From Salvator merianae (lineage: Eukaryota > Chordata > Lepidosauria > Squamata > Teiidae): a stretch of DNA of 64,000 bases. The stretch is from NCBI GenBank assembly GCA_003586115.2, contig QVOM02000021.1, positions 10,430,248 through 10,494,247 of the forward strand, read 5' to 3'. Below the pieces are notes generated by a model, which was not told the DNA's origin, did no database searches, and saw only the letters and a list, made by a program, of their open reading frames with translations. Numbering within the stretch: the stretch's first letter is position 1; each line of letters opens with the position of its first letter. Shown one piece after another: positions 12,051 through 24,445 of the stretch. A program made the translations under genes and the position numbers.

Positions 12051-12448
12051 GGGCTTTTTGCACTTTCTACCATGGAACAGGATAATTATCCTGTTCTACA
12101 GTGGAACAGACCTCGCAGCATGGAGACTGTCCACACTGTGAGGCTCTGCCATGCACCATGACAGCAGCTGGGAAACTTCTGGCCACAGCCATGGCGACCA
12201 GCAACACCGTGCGCTGCACCACGCCAAGCCGCTCTGCATTCACACCCAGAAGACGGTGTGAACATGCTGTACTGGGAGCAGTCCAGCTGCTTCTGGTAAA
12301 GTTGTGGAGCATGATTTTGTGCTCCACAGCTGGTAGCAATCGGGAGTAGCTGTAGGCTGCTCCTGGTCACCAGAGACTCCATGAAATGGTGAACCACTTA
12401 GGTAGTGATTGTTCCCAACACTCACTAGTGTCAAGTGCAAAAAGGCCC
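12051..12448. mobile_element. GGGCC-type MITE, opposite orientation to the copy at 10742
   Basis: The termini GGGCTTTTTGCACTTTCTAC and AAGTGCAAAAAGGCCC form inverted repeats. Next to the left end is an AGGATAATTATCCT palindrome. The hairpin GTGGAGCATGATTTTGTGCT (12305-12330) and AGTCCAGCTGCTTCTGG mark the family. Frames of up to 133 codons on the minus strand are shadows of the repeat. Confidence 0.75.
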
Positions 12449-12819
12449 ACAGCATTTGCTTTTCATCATGTTTGTTGCTTACTAGGATTATGATTTGTGA
12501 ATAAAAAGCTACATATTTAATTGTTACAATGTACAGTTTTAGGAAACACAAATTATGACCAAATATAATGTCCTTGGGTTGCCCTCCCAGTTTTGATCCT
12601 CTGCAGGTGTGATCAGTTCTGGGAGCTGGATTTGGCACCATCTAGTATACCATGTTAATAAGCATAATACCCTCCTGTACCACCCCACCATTTCCTCTGC
12701 ACTGGCTATTGCTGGGCAAATATAGAGGCTACACTTGCTTTAATGTACTGAAGATACCACTTGCCAAGAAGTTCAGTTCAGTTTCCACACTGAACATATT
12801 ATGTGTATTGAAAGACGTA
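12449..12819. other. Unassigned sequence
   Basis: No exon or repeat recognised. Confidence 0.4.
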
Positions 12820-12935
12820 GCTGAGTTAGTTTGGATTACTATAGCAAGGGGGTCTAGTAGACTAACAAAGAAAAAGAAGTTGGTGGCACGAACTTTCATA
12901 GACTAAGCCTACTTCCATCAGATGCATCAACAGAT
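12820..12935. mobile_element. Half copy of the AGCAAGGGGGTCTAGTAG MITE
   Basis: It matches the left half of the element at 13385-13575: TATAGCAAGGGGGTCTAGTA, AACAAAGAAAAAGAAGTTGG and ACTTTCATAGACTAAGCC. It continues with TTCCATCAGATGCATCA, which is typical of this amniote repeat. Confidence 0.65.
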
Positions 12936-13099
12936 GCTTCAGTAATTTCTTGGAGAAAATGTTACACAGTTTGTCACTGTATTCTGTGTGATATGTAGTC
13001 TCCAGAGAGTTCTTCATTTGCAGGCCTTTTGGAATGATATCTTCTTGCTTGCACTTCTTAAGAAAGATGATGCCTATCTGTACTTGGGCAAGTGTCTTA

Positions 13100-13314
13100 G
13101 GCTGTGTTCAGACATAACAAAAGAGGTGACTTGGAGGCGCCTCATAGAGTCAGTGTATGGCACTCGTGTTCCCAAGTCTTCTCTAATTCACCTTTTCTAG
13201 TATAGAATGTTCATGAGAAAGGGGAGGGGCAGACTGCTGTGTGAACAATCCCACCTTGAAGCCATCTTTGAGCTGCCTCAGAGATGCCTTTTTTTGTTAT
13301 GTCTGATCACAGCC
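13100..13314. mobile_element. PIF/Harbinger-like MITE with TTA target duplication
   Basis: The element starts GGCTGTGTTCAGACATAACA and ends TGTTATGTCTGATCACAGCC. It is flanked by TTA at 13097-13099 and 13315-13317. TWA duplications and GC-starting inverted ends fit the PIF/Harbinger group. The interior (CTTCTCTAATTCACCTTTTC) is shared, reversed, with 33508-33711. Confidence 0.8.
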
Positions 13315-13384
13315 TTAGAGAGGTTGATGGATTTCCACTCCATTCAGCTGAATTTAGTGCTTTCCAAAGTGGTGGAATTCAAAG

Positions 13385-13575
13385 ATGTAGCCTGTTTGGG
13401 TCAGTATAGCAAGGGGGTGTATTAGCACTTTAGAGCCTAACAAAGAAAAAGAAGTTGATGGCATGAACTTTCATAGACTAAAACTAAACTTCTGATAAAG
13501 TGGCCTTAATCTACGAAAGCTCATGCTACCAACTTCTTTTTCTTTCTAAGGTGCTACTAGACCCTCTTGCTATAT
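13385..13575. mobile_element. Palindromic MITE (AGCAAGGGGGT arms, full)
   Basis: The left arm TATAGCAAGGGGGTGTATTA with AAAGAAAAAGAAGTTGATGG and CATGAACTTTCATAGACT is mirrored on the right by AATCTACGAAAGCTCATGC, CCAACTTCTTTTTCTTTC and ACCCTCTTGCTATATT. The two arms are about 80 nt each. Non-coding. Confidence 0.75.
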
Positions 13576-15884
13576 TATGTGTATATTATCTACCTATTTC
13601 TAGTATATGAGATGATTGTTTTTTTGAATTTCCTCCCAAAATTTAAGTTTTAAATTTGACTATCAAACATTTGTTCTTGTCAAACCTTACTGAAAATTTC
13701 AGATTTATCTCCTGGAAGAGGAAGCCTAGAAGAGTTTGGTGCTGCTATGGGTGGAACTCCACTTCAGATCCAATGGTGGGCATAAACAGGACTGATCTTA
13801 TTTTCCTGTCAACTCTAGTAGCACCAGTGACTTTGTGCCCTGAATATGCAGCTATGCCATTCTGTAATGGAAGAATCCCATTCTGAAACTGGAATCAAAC
13901 CACTAGATATTATTCCCTAGTCAACTGTCCCATTGGGTTCAATGGGTCTGGTTATATGAGTGTCTATGGCAGAAGTAACAACCATCTTTGACTTCCAGTG
14001 CCTTGTGGATCCTGTGGCCTCTATATCCATGAGAGCTAATGTGCTACCCCCTTTGGCAGAGGCTTCTGTCTGTGACATACTGGTGGTGTTAGGGTGCACC
14101 TCTAGGGACAGGCTCTGGAATGTGTTCAACTTGAATTCCAGAGTCTATAGGAACTCACTGCTGGCAGGGATGCAGCGGTCTCTTCATCCTCAGCCACCAG
14201 TTAGCTCAAGCATAAGTTGGGGCTCTCCTGATCCTGCCTCCACATTGTGTGCGCTCTGTGGCTCTGCCCCACTGAATAGCCAGAAGGGCTGATTCGTGGG
14301 GGTGAGCACCCAAAGACTCGCAGTTCCACTTTGAAGCTTTGGTTTTTGTCACTTGGGAAGAAGTCTGGTGCCCTAATTCAGGTCCGAGCTGAATATAATT
14401 CTGCACATCCTTTACCAGGGATGTAGCTTTGAGCAATTGACTTTGAACTGCTGGTTCCCCACAGGGAAATGCCACTTGTCCTGCATGACAGGGATGCTCC
14501 CTGGCCCTTTCTTCCTCCTGGGCATGAGCAGCGGCTTTCAAGGCTGCATTCCCATCCTCAGGCCTGCAACCTTACCATTAGAGGCATCCCGTGGGTGATC
14601 CTGATAGCTTGCCAACTCCCATAGCACAAAAATATGAGCACTAGGCAAGTCCTGGGCATGACAGGACAGTATGTCTCTTGGTGGTTCAGCCATAGCCCTA
14701 GGCTGTGGTGGTTTCTTATTCTGTAAGGTATATAGTATATTGATAAGGGATGACATAAAATAAAGGCAATGCAGTACTTCGTACTTCCTAAGGAACCCCT
14801 TTCCAACCAGTAACTCCAACTGGTGCCCAACGCTGACACAGTCTCCTCCTCCATCCCAGCAGTGCTGGAATGTTCTTGAAAGCAACTTACAGACATACAC
14901 CTGCCAAAAAGCATTCCTGCTCTGTCTTCCCACATAGGAAATTTGGGTCAAGCAAAGACAAAACAGAAGTCCAATTAGCATGCAATGCATAGGCCTTGAT
15001 TATGTGTCTCCAGTGTGCAGGACCATGGGCAGATATGCAGAAACAACCTATGTGAAAAAGGTTCCCTGTTACTCCTTGTAGTTAGGTGCCATGGAATTGA
15101 GTTTGGTTCCTAGCAATTGTATGAAGAAATGCTTGCCATCTTCACCTGATTATAGTTTCATCTTGTGCTCTTCCAAAGGTATTCCAATGGCCTCTTCTGT
15201 CCTATCCTTACGTCTCATGTGTCATTTTCCTCTTCTTTTCTTCAGCCTTGTCAAGCATAATAATTTATTTCTAACCTTTCATCCAATTCCTGAATTATAA
15301 CCTCACACAGAATATTTTAATCTTGATCTTTGACAGTTATAGACATATTTAGATCAAGTTAATGACTTTTCACTTCCTACTGTGCTGCTTTACTCACCAG
15401 CACAATCAGAGATTCAGGACAACATCATTTGGATTCACGGGGAGGATTTCAACTCATAGGCAGGCACAGCGTGCTTTGAAAATGGCGACCATTATGACCC
15501 CTGGGTACAACAACTCATTTGTGTTGTTGGTGGGTTACTTCCTCCTCTTTGTCACTTTTTTATTCCCAGCATGCCTTGAGAACAATAACTTCTCTTTAAC
15601 ATTTCAACCTAGTCTTCAACAGCTCATTATTTGCTCATTTATTTATCTTTCTCCCTCTTGTCTTCCTCGTGCCTAGTTTCATTCAAATATATTTTGAACT
15701 AGTCCATAATTATGTTGGCATGCCACATTTGGGCATACCTGATCAACTCTTAGCTGTGGGTTGCCACATTCCTCATAATATTTCCATTTGAGTAATGTTC
15801 CTTTTGACTCCCTCTACAGCATCACATTTAAAATACCTCAGGTTTGTTCCTGCCCTCTGCTTTTGTTCAGACCATGAAGTTATG
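13576..15884. other. Unassigned sequence with several small open frames
   Basis: Open frames of 100-150 codons occur on both strands (for example 13960-14292 + and 14538-14990 -). None shows a motif I know, and overlapping frames on opposite strands argue against coding. The sequence could be an old repeat that I cannot name. Confidence 0.35.
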
Positions 15885-17175
15885 GCTTCTTTCAGACAAT
15901 TAGTCCATTTCAAGGAAAAGGAGGATCAGGCTCTTGTCTTGTGAGATCACATACATTTTATGATAATACTCACTGAAAATGCTTTCCTTTGTCCACACAT
16001 AAGGCAGGCTCACCGTCTCTGCTTAGAATTTTTCTTTCCTCTCCACCCCTCCCACCCTTTTGCTCCCTCTGTCTGATTGGATGCCACCTCACTCTGTCCC
16101 CACCCCTCCCTTTTCATTAAAGGGAAAGAGAAACTACCCAAGACAAACCTACAAAGTTACAAATTATTCCCTCTCCAGACTCAGGGGGGAAAAGCAAACA
16201 CGGGAGCATGGAAGTAGAAGGTTTTTTTTTTCCTTCTGCTTTTAAACCTAGCAAGCAGCACAATTTATCTGTCTGTCTCTCTCTCTCATACACACACAAA
16301 CTCCCCACCCCAAAAGTAATTCAAGTCTCTAAATAATGCTGCTTCCTCTCCTCCCACTGCAGCCAAGATTTCTTACACCAGGGAGGGGGAAAAGCTGCAG
16401 CTGCGACTGACAAACAAACAAGGATCTCCTGGCCTAGGTGTGTGGGGGGAAGACAACTGGAGATTTGGAGGAAGGAAGAGAAAATGAAAGGGAGAGAGAG
16501 ATCTAGGCATAAATAGCAACTTCTAAGGCAGTTGATAGTTCTGTTTCTCTCTCCCTCTTTCTGTCTTGTCTGAGGTGAAGGCACTTAGCAAAGAGCCTAC
16601 CACAGAGAGCCAAGCCCAACAAGCATGGCATGGATTGCGTGCAGTGCTTCTGGCATGGTGATGGGGGAGCAGTTTAAGGCTTGCCAAGAAAGGATGTTCT
16701 ATATTTGCATAAGTGTGAAAAAAGCACAGAAGTCACAATCCTCTCACCTGGGCTTGGAAGGCATCAAGGGGTGGATGTAGTGGAGGGGTGGACACCTCTA
16801 CTGGCCAGTTGAGCCTAACTGAACAGAACTGCTTTGGCAGTTCACCCTGCATGAGAGTCCATAACACAAGGCTGCCCCTAAGCTTTATGTGAGACAAAGC
16901 CAAAATTGGGCATGATGAAATTAAAACCCTCTCTCTGCCCACCCAGGAAAGTACGGTCCCTCCCCCAATAATCTTCTCACTCGATCACCCCTTTAAAATA
17001 TAACTGGGCTAAAGAGCAGGACTGTTTTCAGTGCTGGATTAATCTGAATACAGAATAGCTCTAATTTGGGTGGGATATCTCAGAGAAAAGTTGGAAGACC
17101 TTTCATGGGTGTAATCCCAGTGACCCTAAAACTGCCTGAATTCTTCTTAAAACTTATGCGTGATCTCAGTAAGTG
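15885..17175. mobile_element. Older relative of the large TAA-flanked transposon at 19083-20524
   Basis: The left end GGCTTCTTTCAGACAATTAG resembles GGCTGCGTTCTGACA. The right half shares, in order, AGTACGGTCCCTCCC / AGTACAATCCCTCCC, TAACTGGGCTAAAGAGC / AAACGGGCTAGCGATC, GGATTAATCTGAATACAGAA / CATTAAATCCGAATACAAAG and a degenerate right terminus. At the place of the long T tract it has only nine T (about 16211). It is more decayed and CpG-poor. Boundaries are approximate. Confidence 0.6.
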
Positions 17176-18454
17176 GCACTGATACATCATCATCATCATT
17201 ATTATTATTATTTGTCCTAACACTTAGTACGTAACTATGCAGAAAGAAACACTATTGACATGGTTCTTCCACTTATACAGTTACTAGAGAACATTAGAGA
17301 ATCCTATCACAAGAATCCAATGTCAAAACAGAAATGGTTAAAAATCAACGCAACAGAAACAAGAACAATCAGTAGCCACTTATGTTCCAAGAATCTCCCC
17401 TCCTCACTGCAGCTCAGGTATGATCAGTCATGATGTAAAAATTAGATTAATCTGAAGACAATACTATACTATACTACAAATTAAGTTCATCTGGTGCCAT
17501 AGTAAGTGGTGTTTATACTTGATGGGAAGTTGGAATAGTAGCCTTAGGTGTACCTAGTTCATTGACCTAGCTCAGGCTTTTGCCAAGGACCCAGGAAACA
17601 AAATGAGGAGTCCTGTGGATACTGAGACTAGTGTGTATTATTGCATGGAACAGCCCGTTTTGCTAAGGAACCCATTTCACTCTAGCTGTATCCCTGAGCA
17701 GGCAACAGATACTGGGGAAGCCATTGTGAAAGCTTTCTGGTTATTCCTCCCAGGTTCCTGCCTAATCTCCTTTGTTGAAAGGCAGATCTGGGCCTACTAA
17801 ATAGTATGACCTCATTCCCTTAAATTAACGGTCTTCCTTAGGCACAGCAGAGGAGATGCTATCACTTAAGTTGAATTAAGCTGCCAAAGTGATCGGGCGA
17901 CGCTGATCTTGTCCTCACCCTGGGCAGCAAAATGTCTTGGACTGTCCTAGTATGGAGAGAAGTGTTTCCCAAGCCTGGCAATAATTTACAAGCACACTTT
18001 CAGGATCATGAATTTGCTTTAATTGAATACCTGGCACTGTAACTTCCTTGAGACAGTTGTCTTATTGCTGGCAGTGGCTATCCGTTTTGTATACTCAGTC
18101 CTGCTTTCCAGAACTGATAATGACTGACAAATTCATGACAGTAGTTTACAAGAATGCCTGAAGCCTGATCTCACCCAAATCCAGAAAAAGCCTAAAAAGT
18201 CTGATTTTTCTGCCCTCCCATCAAAACAATAGGTGATGATTCAATGATTACTAAGCTCATGCTGAGCTCTGGAGCTGATCAGATTTCTTAATGTGAAGTG
18301 TTTATGATCAGCTCTGATCCAGAAGTTTTGAAAACATATATATATATATAAAAATTGCTTTATCATGCTTGCAGAAAACTCAAGGAAGCAATCTTCTGTG
18401 AAGAGCTCGTTAGCTATGAAGCTCACTGAGTGATTCTGGCCCAGCTATTAGAGG
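17176..18454. other. Unassigned sequence with short microsatellites
   Basis: ATC/ATT trinucleotides lie at 17187-17213 and a TA repeat at 18337-18350. No exon was recognised. Confidence 0.4.
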
Positions 18455-18905
18455 CTCTATTTCATTACTTGCATTTTTATCCTGCTCTGTACCTGAAGGT
18501 CTCAGGGCAGGTTACAACATTAAAAACCTATATAAAATGAACATACTAAAAGAATAACAATGTTTAAAAATGGGGAGGAAAAGCTGTTTCCTTATTTAGC
18601 CAAAGACCGGAGCAAAGAGGTGTGTCTTCACTGCTTTCCTAAACATATAAAGTGAAGGTGCATGATGGACCTCAGGAGGGAGACTATTCCATAGTCTGGG
18701 AGCCATCACCGAGAAGGCCCTGTCCCAGGTGCCCATCCCTTTTGCTACTGAGGGTGGTGGTACTACCAGGAGGGCCTCCCCTACAGATCTTAAGGCATGG
18801 GCAGGTTGATATGGCAGAAGGCATTCCTTTAGATATTTGGGACCCAAGTCATTTAGGTTGGCACTCAGAATCAACAGAGATATGTATGTAGTAAAAGCCA
18901 CTGAC
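18455..18905 (-). mobile_element. L2-like LINE, RT C-terminus and 3' end
   Basis: The minus strand (18901-18596) encodes 101 codons containing NDLGPKYLKECLLPYQP, WDRAFSVMAPRLWNSLPPEV and HHAPSLYMFRKAVKTHLF, the C-terminal part of an L2/CR1-type polymerase. The 3' tail (TTGTAACCTGCCCTGAGACC) follows toward 18470. It is 5' truncated and still open, so fairly young. Confidence 0.85.
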
Positions 18906-18915
18906 AGATACTAAG

Positions 18916-18990
18916 GATGATTCTGCACTGGTCGGTATAGCAGACCAGCAAACATACTAGGAGCCTCCCTTCCACACTCTGGTATATTAT
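18916..18990. mobile_element. Half copy of the GATTCCGCACTGG palindromic MITE
   Basis: GATTCTGCACTGGTCGGTAT and CAGCAAACATACTAGGAGCC match the left half of the element at 56591-56725. The mirror half was not found. Confidence 0.55.
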
Positions 18991-19473
18991 GTTTGATGGA
19001 ATTCTTAGAAAATAGGAAATCAATTGCGCTATCACTCCTTTCAACAAGTCCCAAACAGTTATTTCCCTTTTAAATCCCCTAAGGCTGCGTTCTGACATCG
19101 TAAATTTAATCCGTATCAGAAAACTACAAGGACTGAACTCGTCTTCTGATCGTTCCCACAGTTACAGTTTAACACGGACTCAATTCATACTTGCTCATTC
19201 CCACACTGATGTTTCCCATGCTTGGCATGGAGAAACAGTACCTTTTCCGCCTCCACCCCTCATCAAATTCTCCTCCCTGTGTAGTCAGGGATTGGCTGCA
19301 GTCCCTACGTTCAAACCTTGACGTCACAGGGGCGGGAAAGTCAAGCTCTGCCCTTTTGGGGGGGATTCCTGCCCTTTACGAACACTTCTTTAAATTAAGA
19401 GAAAAAAGCCTCCTAATCTCCTTGTTAGATCTAAACAAGGAATCAAAGCAAGGTGTGAAGAGAAACTGCTTTG

Positions 19474-19816
<343 letters not shown>

Positions 19817-19819
19817 GAG

Positions 19820-19974
19820 TTGCGCTACTTCAGAGGTCCGCAGAACAAGAGGCAGCACCTACATATGCAGATTCCAAGCACAGAGAAGGTGCTTAGTATT
19901 AACTATTTAATCTCTATTCTTGGTGTCTGCGTGAGGTGCTGCCTCTTGTTCTGCGGACCTCTGAAGTAGCGCAA
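19820..19974. repeat. Perfect 41-bp inverted repeat with 73-bp spacer
   Basis: The left arm is 19820-19860 (TTGCGCTACTTCAGAGGTCC...) and the right arm is 19934-19974 (...GGACCTCTGAAGTAGCGCAA). All 41 positions pair. The spacer is 19861-19933. The structure directly follows the poly-T tract inside the large transposon. Confidence 0.97.
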
Positions 19975-20599
19975 ATCTGTAGAAGGAATTTTTTTTTATC
20001 GGTTTGTCGCTGCGCAAGTGTGTGCCTGCACGGCTAGAAAGGTGGAAAACTGCTGCTGCTGCTGCTTTAGCAGAGTCTGAACTCTACAGAATTCTAGGCA
20101 GCCTCAGTTTGAGGGCGGGAAAGAGAAAACCTCCCATCCAACTTGTCCCTGTGCGCTTGTGTGTGTCTGCTTGCCTAGAAACGAGGAAGTACTGTGCTCC
20201 CTGCCCACTCATCCCTGCTGACCCCTCCCAGCATAACATGACAACAAAGTTGGTCATTGGACGGCAGGAAATGGGGATCCCTCCCTCTGCACACCCTCCC
20301 AAAAGTACAATCCCTCCCAAGTAGTCTCCTTCCTCGTTCCCACATCGCAAAGTAAAACGGGCTAGCGATCTGGAACGGCTTGAGACTTCATTAAATCCGA
20401 ATACAAAGTAGTCCGGATTTCACCAATTTAGTCCAGAAAAACTACGGAACGGCAAGATCATGTCGGGCCAGCGAGAACTGAAGACTGCCTGTAAACTGAT
20501 TAAATGCCGTGTCGGAACGCAGCCTAACACGATTTTCAAGGCTGGTAGATATAACTTTACACAAATTGCTCTCTTTGTTATGTGTGGTGCATTAATCTA

Positions 20600-20735
20600 C
20601 ATAGTCGTATGATTCTCTGTGATAGCCCTGAGGTTGTGGGATGGCTTCACTTCTAAAGTGCATCAAGTACCATCATTTTGTACATTTGGGCAGATGGTGA
20701 AGATGCACGATAAAAGCCAACAGTTTTGTTTTTAC
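20600..20735 (+). mobile_element. L2-like LINE fragment (RT C-terminus)
   Basis: The plus strand reads FSVIALRLWDGFTSKVHQVP then SFCTFGQMVKMHD, matching the FSVMAPRLWNSLPPEVHHAPSLYMF motif seen at 18596-18901. It is a short remnant. Confidence 0.6.
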
Positions 20736-22839
20736 CTGTGATAATCCCGGGTGTAATAAGGCAATGTGGGAGGCACATTTGCAGAATGGAATAAGAGAGA
20801 CCGAGGTATCTGCCTTGTCTCACACTCAAAGTTTGTTTTTCTTCTCTCCCACTTGCATCATTTTAAATTAACTGGCATATTAAGATACACACACATGTAC
20901 GTTGGATTTAATGTGGATGGTTGGTCATTGTTTGCCTTCCTAAGTGCTAAAAGGTCTGACAGCCAGCTGCACATCTCAGCAATAATTATGCAATTGCTAG
21001 TTGTTCTTGAAAGTTGCCAGCACTGTGTTTGTGAATCAGACATGTAGCATAGAAAGGAAGGAATTACTGCAGGGCTTCAGGAAAAGAGTCCTGTTCCACA
21101 GGGTATTCCTGCTCTCTTACAAGTTTGTTGCAGATTTCTTTTTACCTGGTAGAATCTCTTTTTATCTTTCAGGCTTGAATTCAGTATTTATAAGAAGTTG
21201 CTATGAAGGAGTCCTATATGCTGAAGGAAGAACCATCATACATGGCTAATTATTATGGAAATTTGCATGTAGGTCTGTTTCCTTCAGAAAAACACAAGGA
21301 GGATGGGTTACAGTGCTCCAGCTTCCCATTTTTCTTCTTTGTGTGGTGGAGACAGCGCATCAAAAAACAACTGCATAACCTGGGAATTCATTGTTGCTGT
21401 GATTGCGTAACAGTTTTTTTCTGAAACAAAAGGTAGAAGCACAAGAATAATGTCTTCAGTGAATTCTTTAAAGACAATGTTAAAATAGTTCAGTGGAAAG
21501 TAAGTTTGTCATGTGTAGGGTTTGCTAGAACTTCTATGATTCTACGTGAGCCCTAATTTAACCCTGGCTCTGTTTTCAAAGGCATGAAGCCCAGATTCTG
21601 AGCTTCCATTAAAAAAAGTCTTTCTATCATATCTTGAAATTAATTTAGGGAGCAAATGAAAGAGAGAGGCGCTTTGTGAGAGGGTTAGAACAAGAGTCAA
21701 GCAGGACAGAACAAACATTATATTTGGCATGTCTTAATTCTAGATAGCAAATTCTAGATAGCAATTCTGGTGTGATAGCAAAATGGATTGCACAAGGAGG
21801 TAACATCCATGTAAATATGGATGGGGCCTCTAGCCTGGTCCAAATTTGTATGGCATAACCTTTCAGTTCGTCAGAAGTGGCTGGTTTATCTTTCATTGCT
21901 TCTTGCAGGGTTTATTATTTCCGCCTTCTCCTGCTATTCTACAAAGACCACTGCATTCCTTTACATGAATTTGATTCACATGTACCTCATATATATAAAA
22001 AAATGGCCAACAGAGACCAGGCTACTGAATAAAAAATCAATATGTTACGAGCCTGTAACAGCATGGCACTTGTTGAGTTCTGGTGATTAAATTATCATGG
22101 AATTCCTCTGAACAATTGTTAATGAATTAATCAAAATTTATCTAACATACTATTATATTGTCTCTGACTGTAGAAAAGGCTTGCTTCCAGCTTACTTTGG
22201 GACAGAAAATATATGCTCTGTAGAAAGTGTGGGGGAGCCTTACTGAGTGTTAACAGTTCCAGAAATCATGTCTGATTTGTATGTGTTTTGAGCACAGCGG
22301 GTTTTCTGAGGCTGGAATTACAAAGTCTCTTGAGCTGTTCTGTTGCATAGTGCAGAACCTATTCAGTTTCCATGGAAATGGATTCAGTCTAAAAGAAAAC
22401 CCTGTTACTGATAAAATTAGTGGCTTCATCATTTGCTGGCTCATTGTTCCTTTTTTTTTTTTTAGCAAGATTAAGTTGACTGCTCAAATTTCAAACTCAT
22501 CGGTGAAAAGAATCATTAGGGACTGAAGAGGACTGATTTCTAATTTTTCCCACATGCTACCCATAACAGCCTGAGAATCTTCAGTTCCTTTAATTAATTT
22601 AAAATTAATGCTAACTCAGTTTTTTTAATGGCAGTATGTAAAATGTAAGAGTATACTTTACACAAAGGAGTAAGATAAGAGTAAGATAAAGTTTATTCCT
22701 GAAAAATGATGTGCTGCTGCCAGTCTGAACTTTGTACATAGATCAACAAGTGGGTTATAGATCAGTCCTGCTCTGTGTCTTCTAGAAGAAAGATAAAATA
22801 TAAATAAGATGAAAACATAAAGAATTGACTTTGGAAGGT
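20736..22839. other. Unassigned sequence
   Basis: Only short open frames occur. A T tract lies at 22450-22465. No exon or repeat family was recognised. Confidence 0.4.
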
Positions 22840-22844
22840 ACTAG

Positions 22845-22955
22845 TTCCAACCATGGCATCTTTAGGCAAGGCTTGGTGGGATTCCTGTCTGAAGCCCTGG
22901 AAAACCACTGTCCATGTAGACTATGCTGATTTAAATAGATCCATAATCTAGGTTA
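22845..22955 (+). mobile_element. Probable SINE body fragment
   Basis: CTGAAGCCCTGGAAAACCAC then GTCCATGTAGACTATGCTGA resembles the body of a widespread squamate tRNA-derived SINE (CCTGGAGAGCC...AGTAGACAATACTGA, recalled). The tRNA head is not clear. Confidence 0.45.
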
Positions 22956-23115
22956 ATTATAAAACAGCTTCCCACACCTAGAAAAAGCTCTATAATATTC
23001 TCATTTTCCTTTGCATGAACCAAACCTCCAGTGGTCTAGACAGCTAACACTACAGCTGTGATACCAACAGGGCCAAAAAGAGGATGTTTCATGACAGTAC
23101 ATAACTCAGATACAA

Positions 23116-23560
23116 GGGGCCTGTTCACACCTTATACCTTAGAATGGGATAATTATTCACATTGGAATAGACCCCAATGTATGGACACCGTCCACACTAT
23201 GGGGCCTAGACACTTACCTGAAACTGGCTACTGGCGTTTGCGGTGTGAACACTGGTAGCTGTGTCTAATCCTTGCCACAGCAGCGGTTGGCAAGCGGCCG
23301 GCTGCTGCCATGGTGACCGGGAGGCCTGTGCAGTGTGCAGGGGCGATGGGCTGATCACGGTAGCAGCATCGGGCGTATGCAATTGAGCTGCGTGATGACC
23401 CAACGAAGCAGGCCAGTTGAGGTGGTCTGATCACCCCAGTCAGACTGCACTGGCCCGATTGGGGCATTGCATGGCCCGATCATGTAGGCCTGATGGTGTT
23501 GCCATGATCGACCCCATCGTGCTGCTGTGATCGGCCCATCAAGCAGACGTGATTGACCCA
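23116..23560. mobile_element. GGGCC-type MITE variant with GATC-rich interior
   Basis: The left terminus is GGGGCCTGTTCACACC, followed by AGAATGGGATAATTATTCAC as in the copy at 44169. The TCCACACTATGGGGCCTAG block and TGCCATGGTGACCGG follow. The interior repeats short units around GGCCCGATTGGGGC and TGATCGGCCC. No matching right end was found before the next copy, so the two may form one compound element. Confidence 0.55.
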
Positions 23561-24076
23561 TTGCGATGCTAAGATTGTTCTGGATTCAATGGGCCTATTT
23601 GCACTTGCAACTAGCAAGCATCAAGGATGCTTGCTAGTCAAGTGCTTCTTGTGAGCATGCGTGATGGGGGAGTCGTGCCTGATTGGGCACCAGAATGCTG
23701 GATTGGGCATTGGGTGGCCCCATCCAGTGGTCGTAGGCCCAACTGGGGCATCACACAGGCCCAATTGGGCCCAACTGCCCCATCGCACATGCATAATTGC
23801 ATGATCACGCATGTGTGATGGGCACATCACACACAAGATGGGCACTGTGGTGCAGGTAAGTGTGAATTTAACCTTACTTGAAGCTCACTATGAGCTTCAG
23901 GTAAGATTTCAGATTGCTAATTACTGCACCAGCGGTGGTAGTGATCAGAAGCGGATGAAGCCCACTCCAGGCCACTTGGGCCTCCGTCAAGTGCAGAAGC
24001 CCTTGATTAGCAAGCATCCTTGATGCTTTCTAGTTGCAAGTGCGAATAGGCCCATTGAATCCAAGCCAATCTTAGC
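23561..24076. mobile_element. GGGCC-type MITE with very long inverted arms
   Basis: The left arm (about 23568-23640) and right arm (about 23998-24076) are near-perfect reverse complements. The arms include GCTAAGATTG, GGATTCAATGGGCC, TTGCACTTGCAACTAGC and AAGCATCAAGGATGCTTGC. The arms extend outside the GGGCC terminus by about 25 nt. The interior is GATC- and GCCC-rich and non-coding. Confidence 0.75.
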
Positions 24077-24119
24077 AAACCAGTATAAGCCACTGAATCA
24101 CAAATGGCAGAGCTGATTT

Positions 24120-24445
24120 GTTTTCTGCTCCTGCAAAAGGTATCACTATTGCACACAGGGGAGCCCCCTCCAGTGGCAGAAGAGACACTTGCGCACTTCT
24201 GCGTTTAAAAAATAAAAGGAAAGGAAAGGAAAGGAAAGGTAAGGTGAAGGCTAAATGGATACCCTCCCTTGAGAAGCCAAAATGTGTCTGACAGAACTGT
24301 ACCCAATCACAGAGGGAAGAGAAGGATGGTAGGGGTGGAGTCTGGACTGAGGCTGGGGAGACTGAAATATGTGGACAAAGAAATATGGTCAAAATTGCTC
24401 TCAGTCCTTCTCGCGCCCTAAAACACACTAATTTGTTGTGGTGTG
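24120..24445. repeat. Second copy of the repeat at 7600-8125
   Basis: Shared blocks are GGGGTGGAGTCTGGACTGAG, GCTGGGGAGACTGAAATATG and CTCTCAGTCC. An AAAGG pentanucleotide microsatellite lies inside it. Confidence 0.5.
24215..24240. repeat. AAAGG microsatellite
   Basis: About five units of AAAGG in a row. Confidence 0.9.

Noticed and set aside
14820..14840. TGGTGCCCAACGC, resembling a tRNA-Lys primer-binding site
   Set aside because: No LTR upstream and no gag/pol frame downstream; the match is partial and likely chance.
14538..14990. 150-codon minus-strand frame
   Set aside because: Overlapping frames on the same strand (125 codons) and no recognisable domain or splice context.
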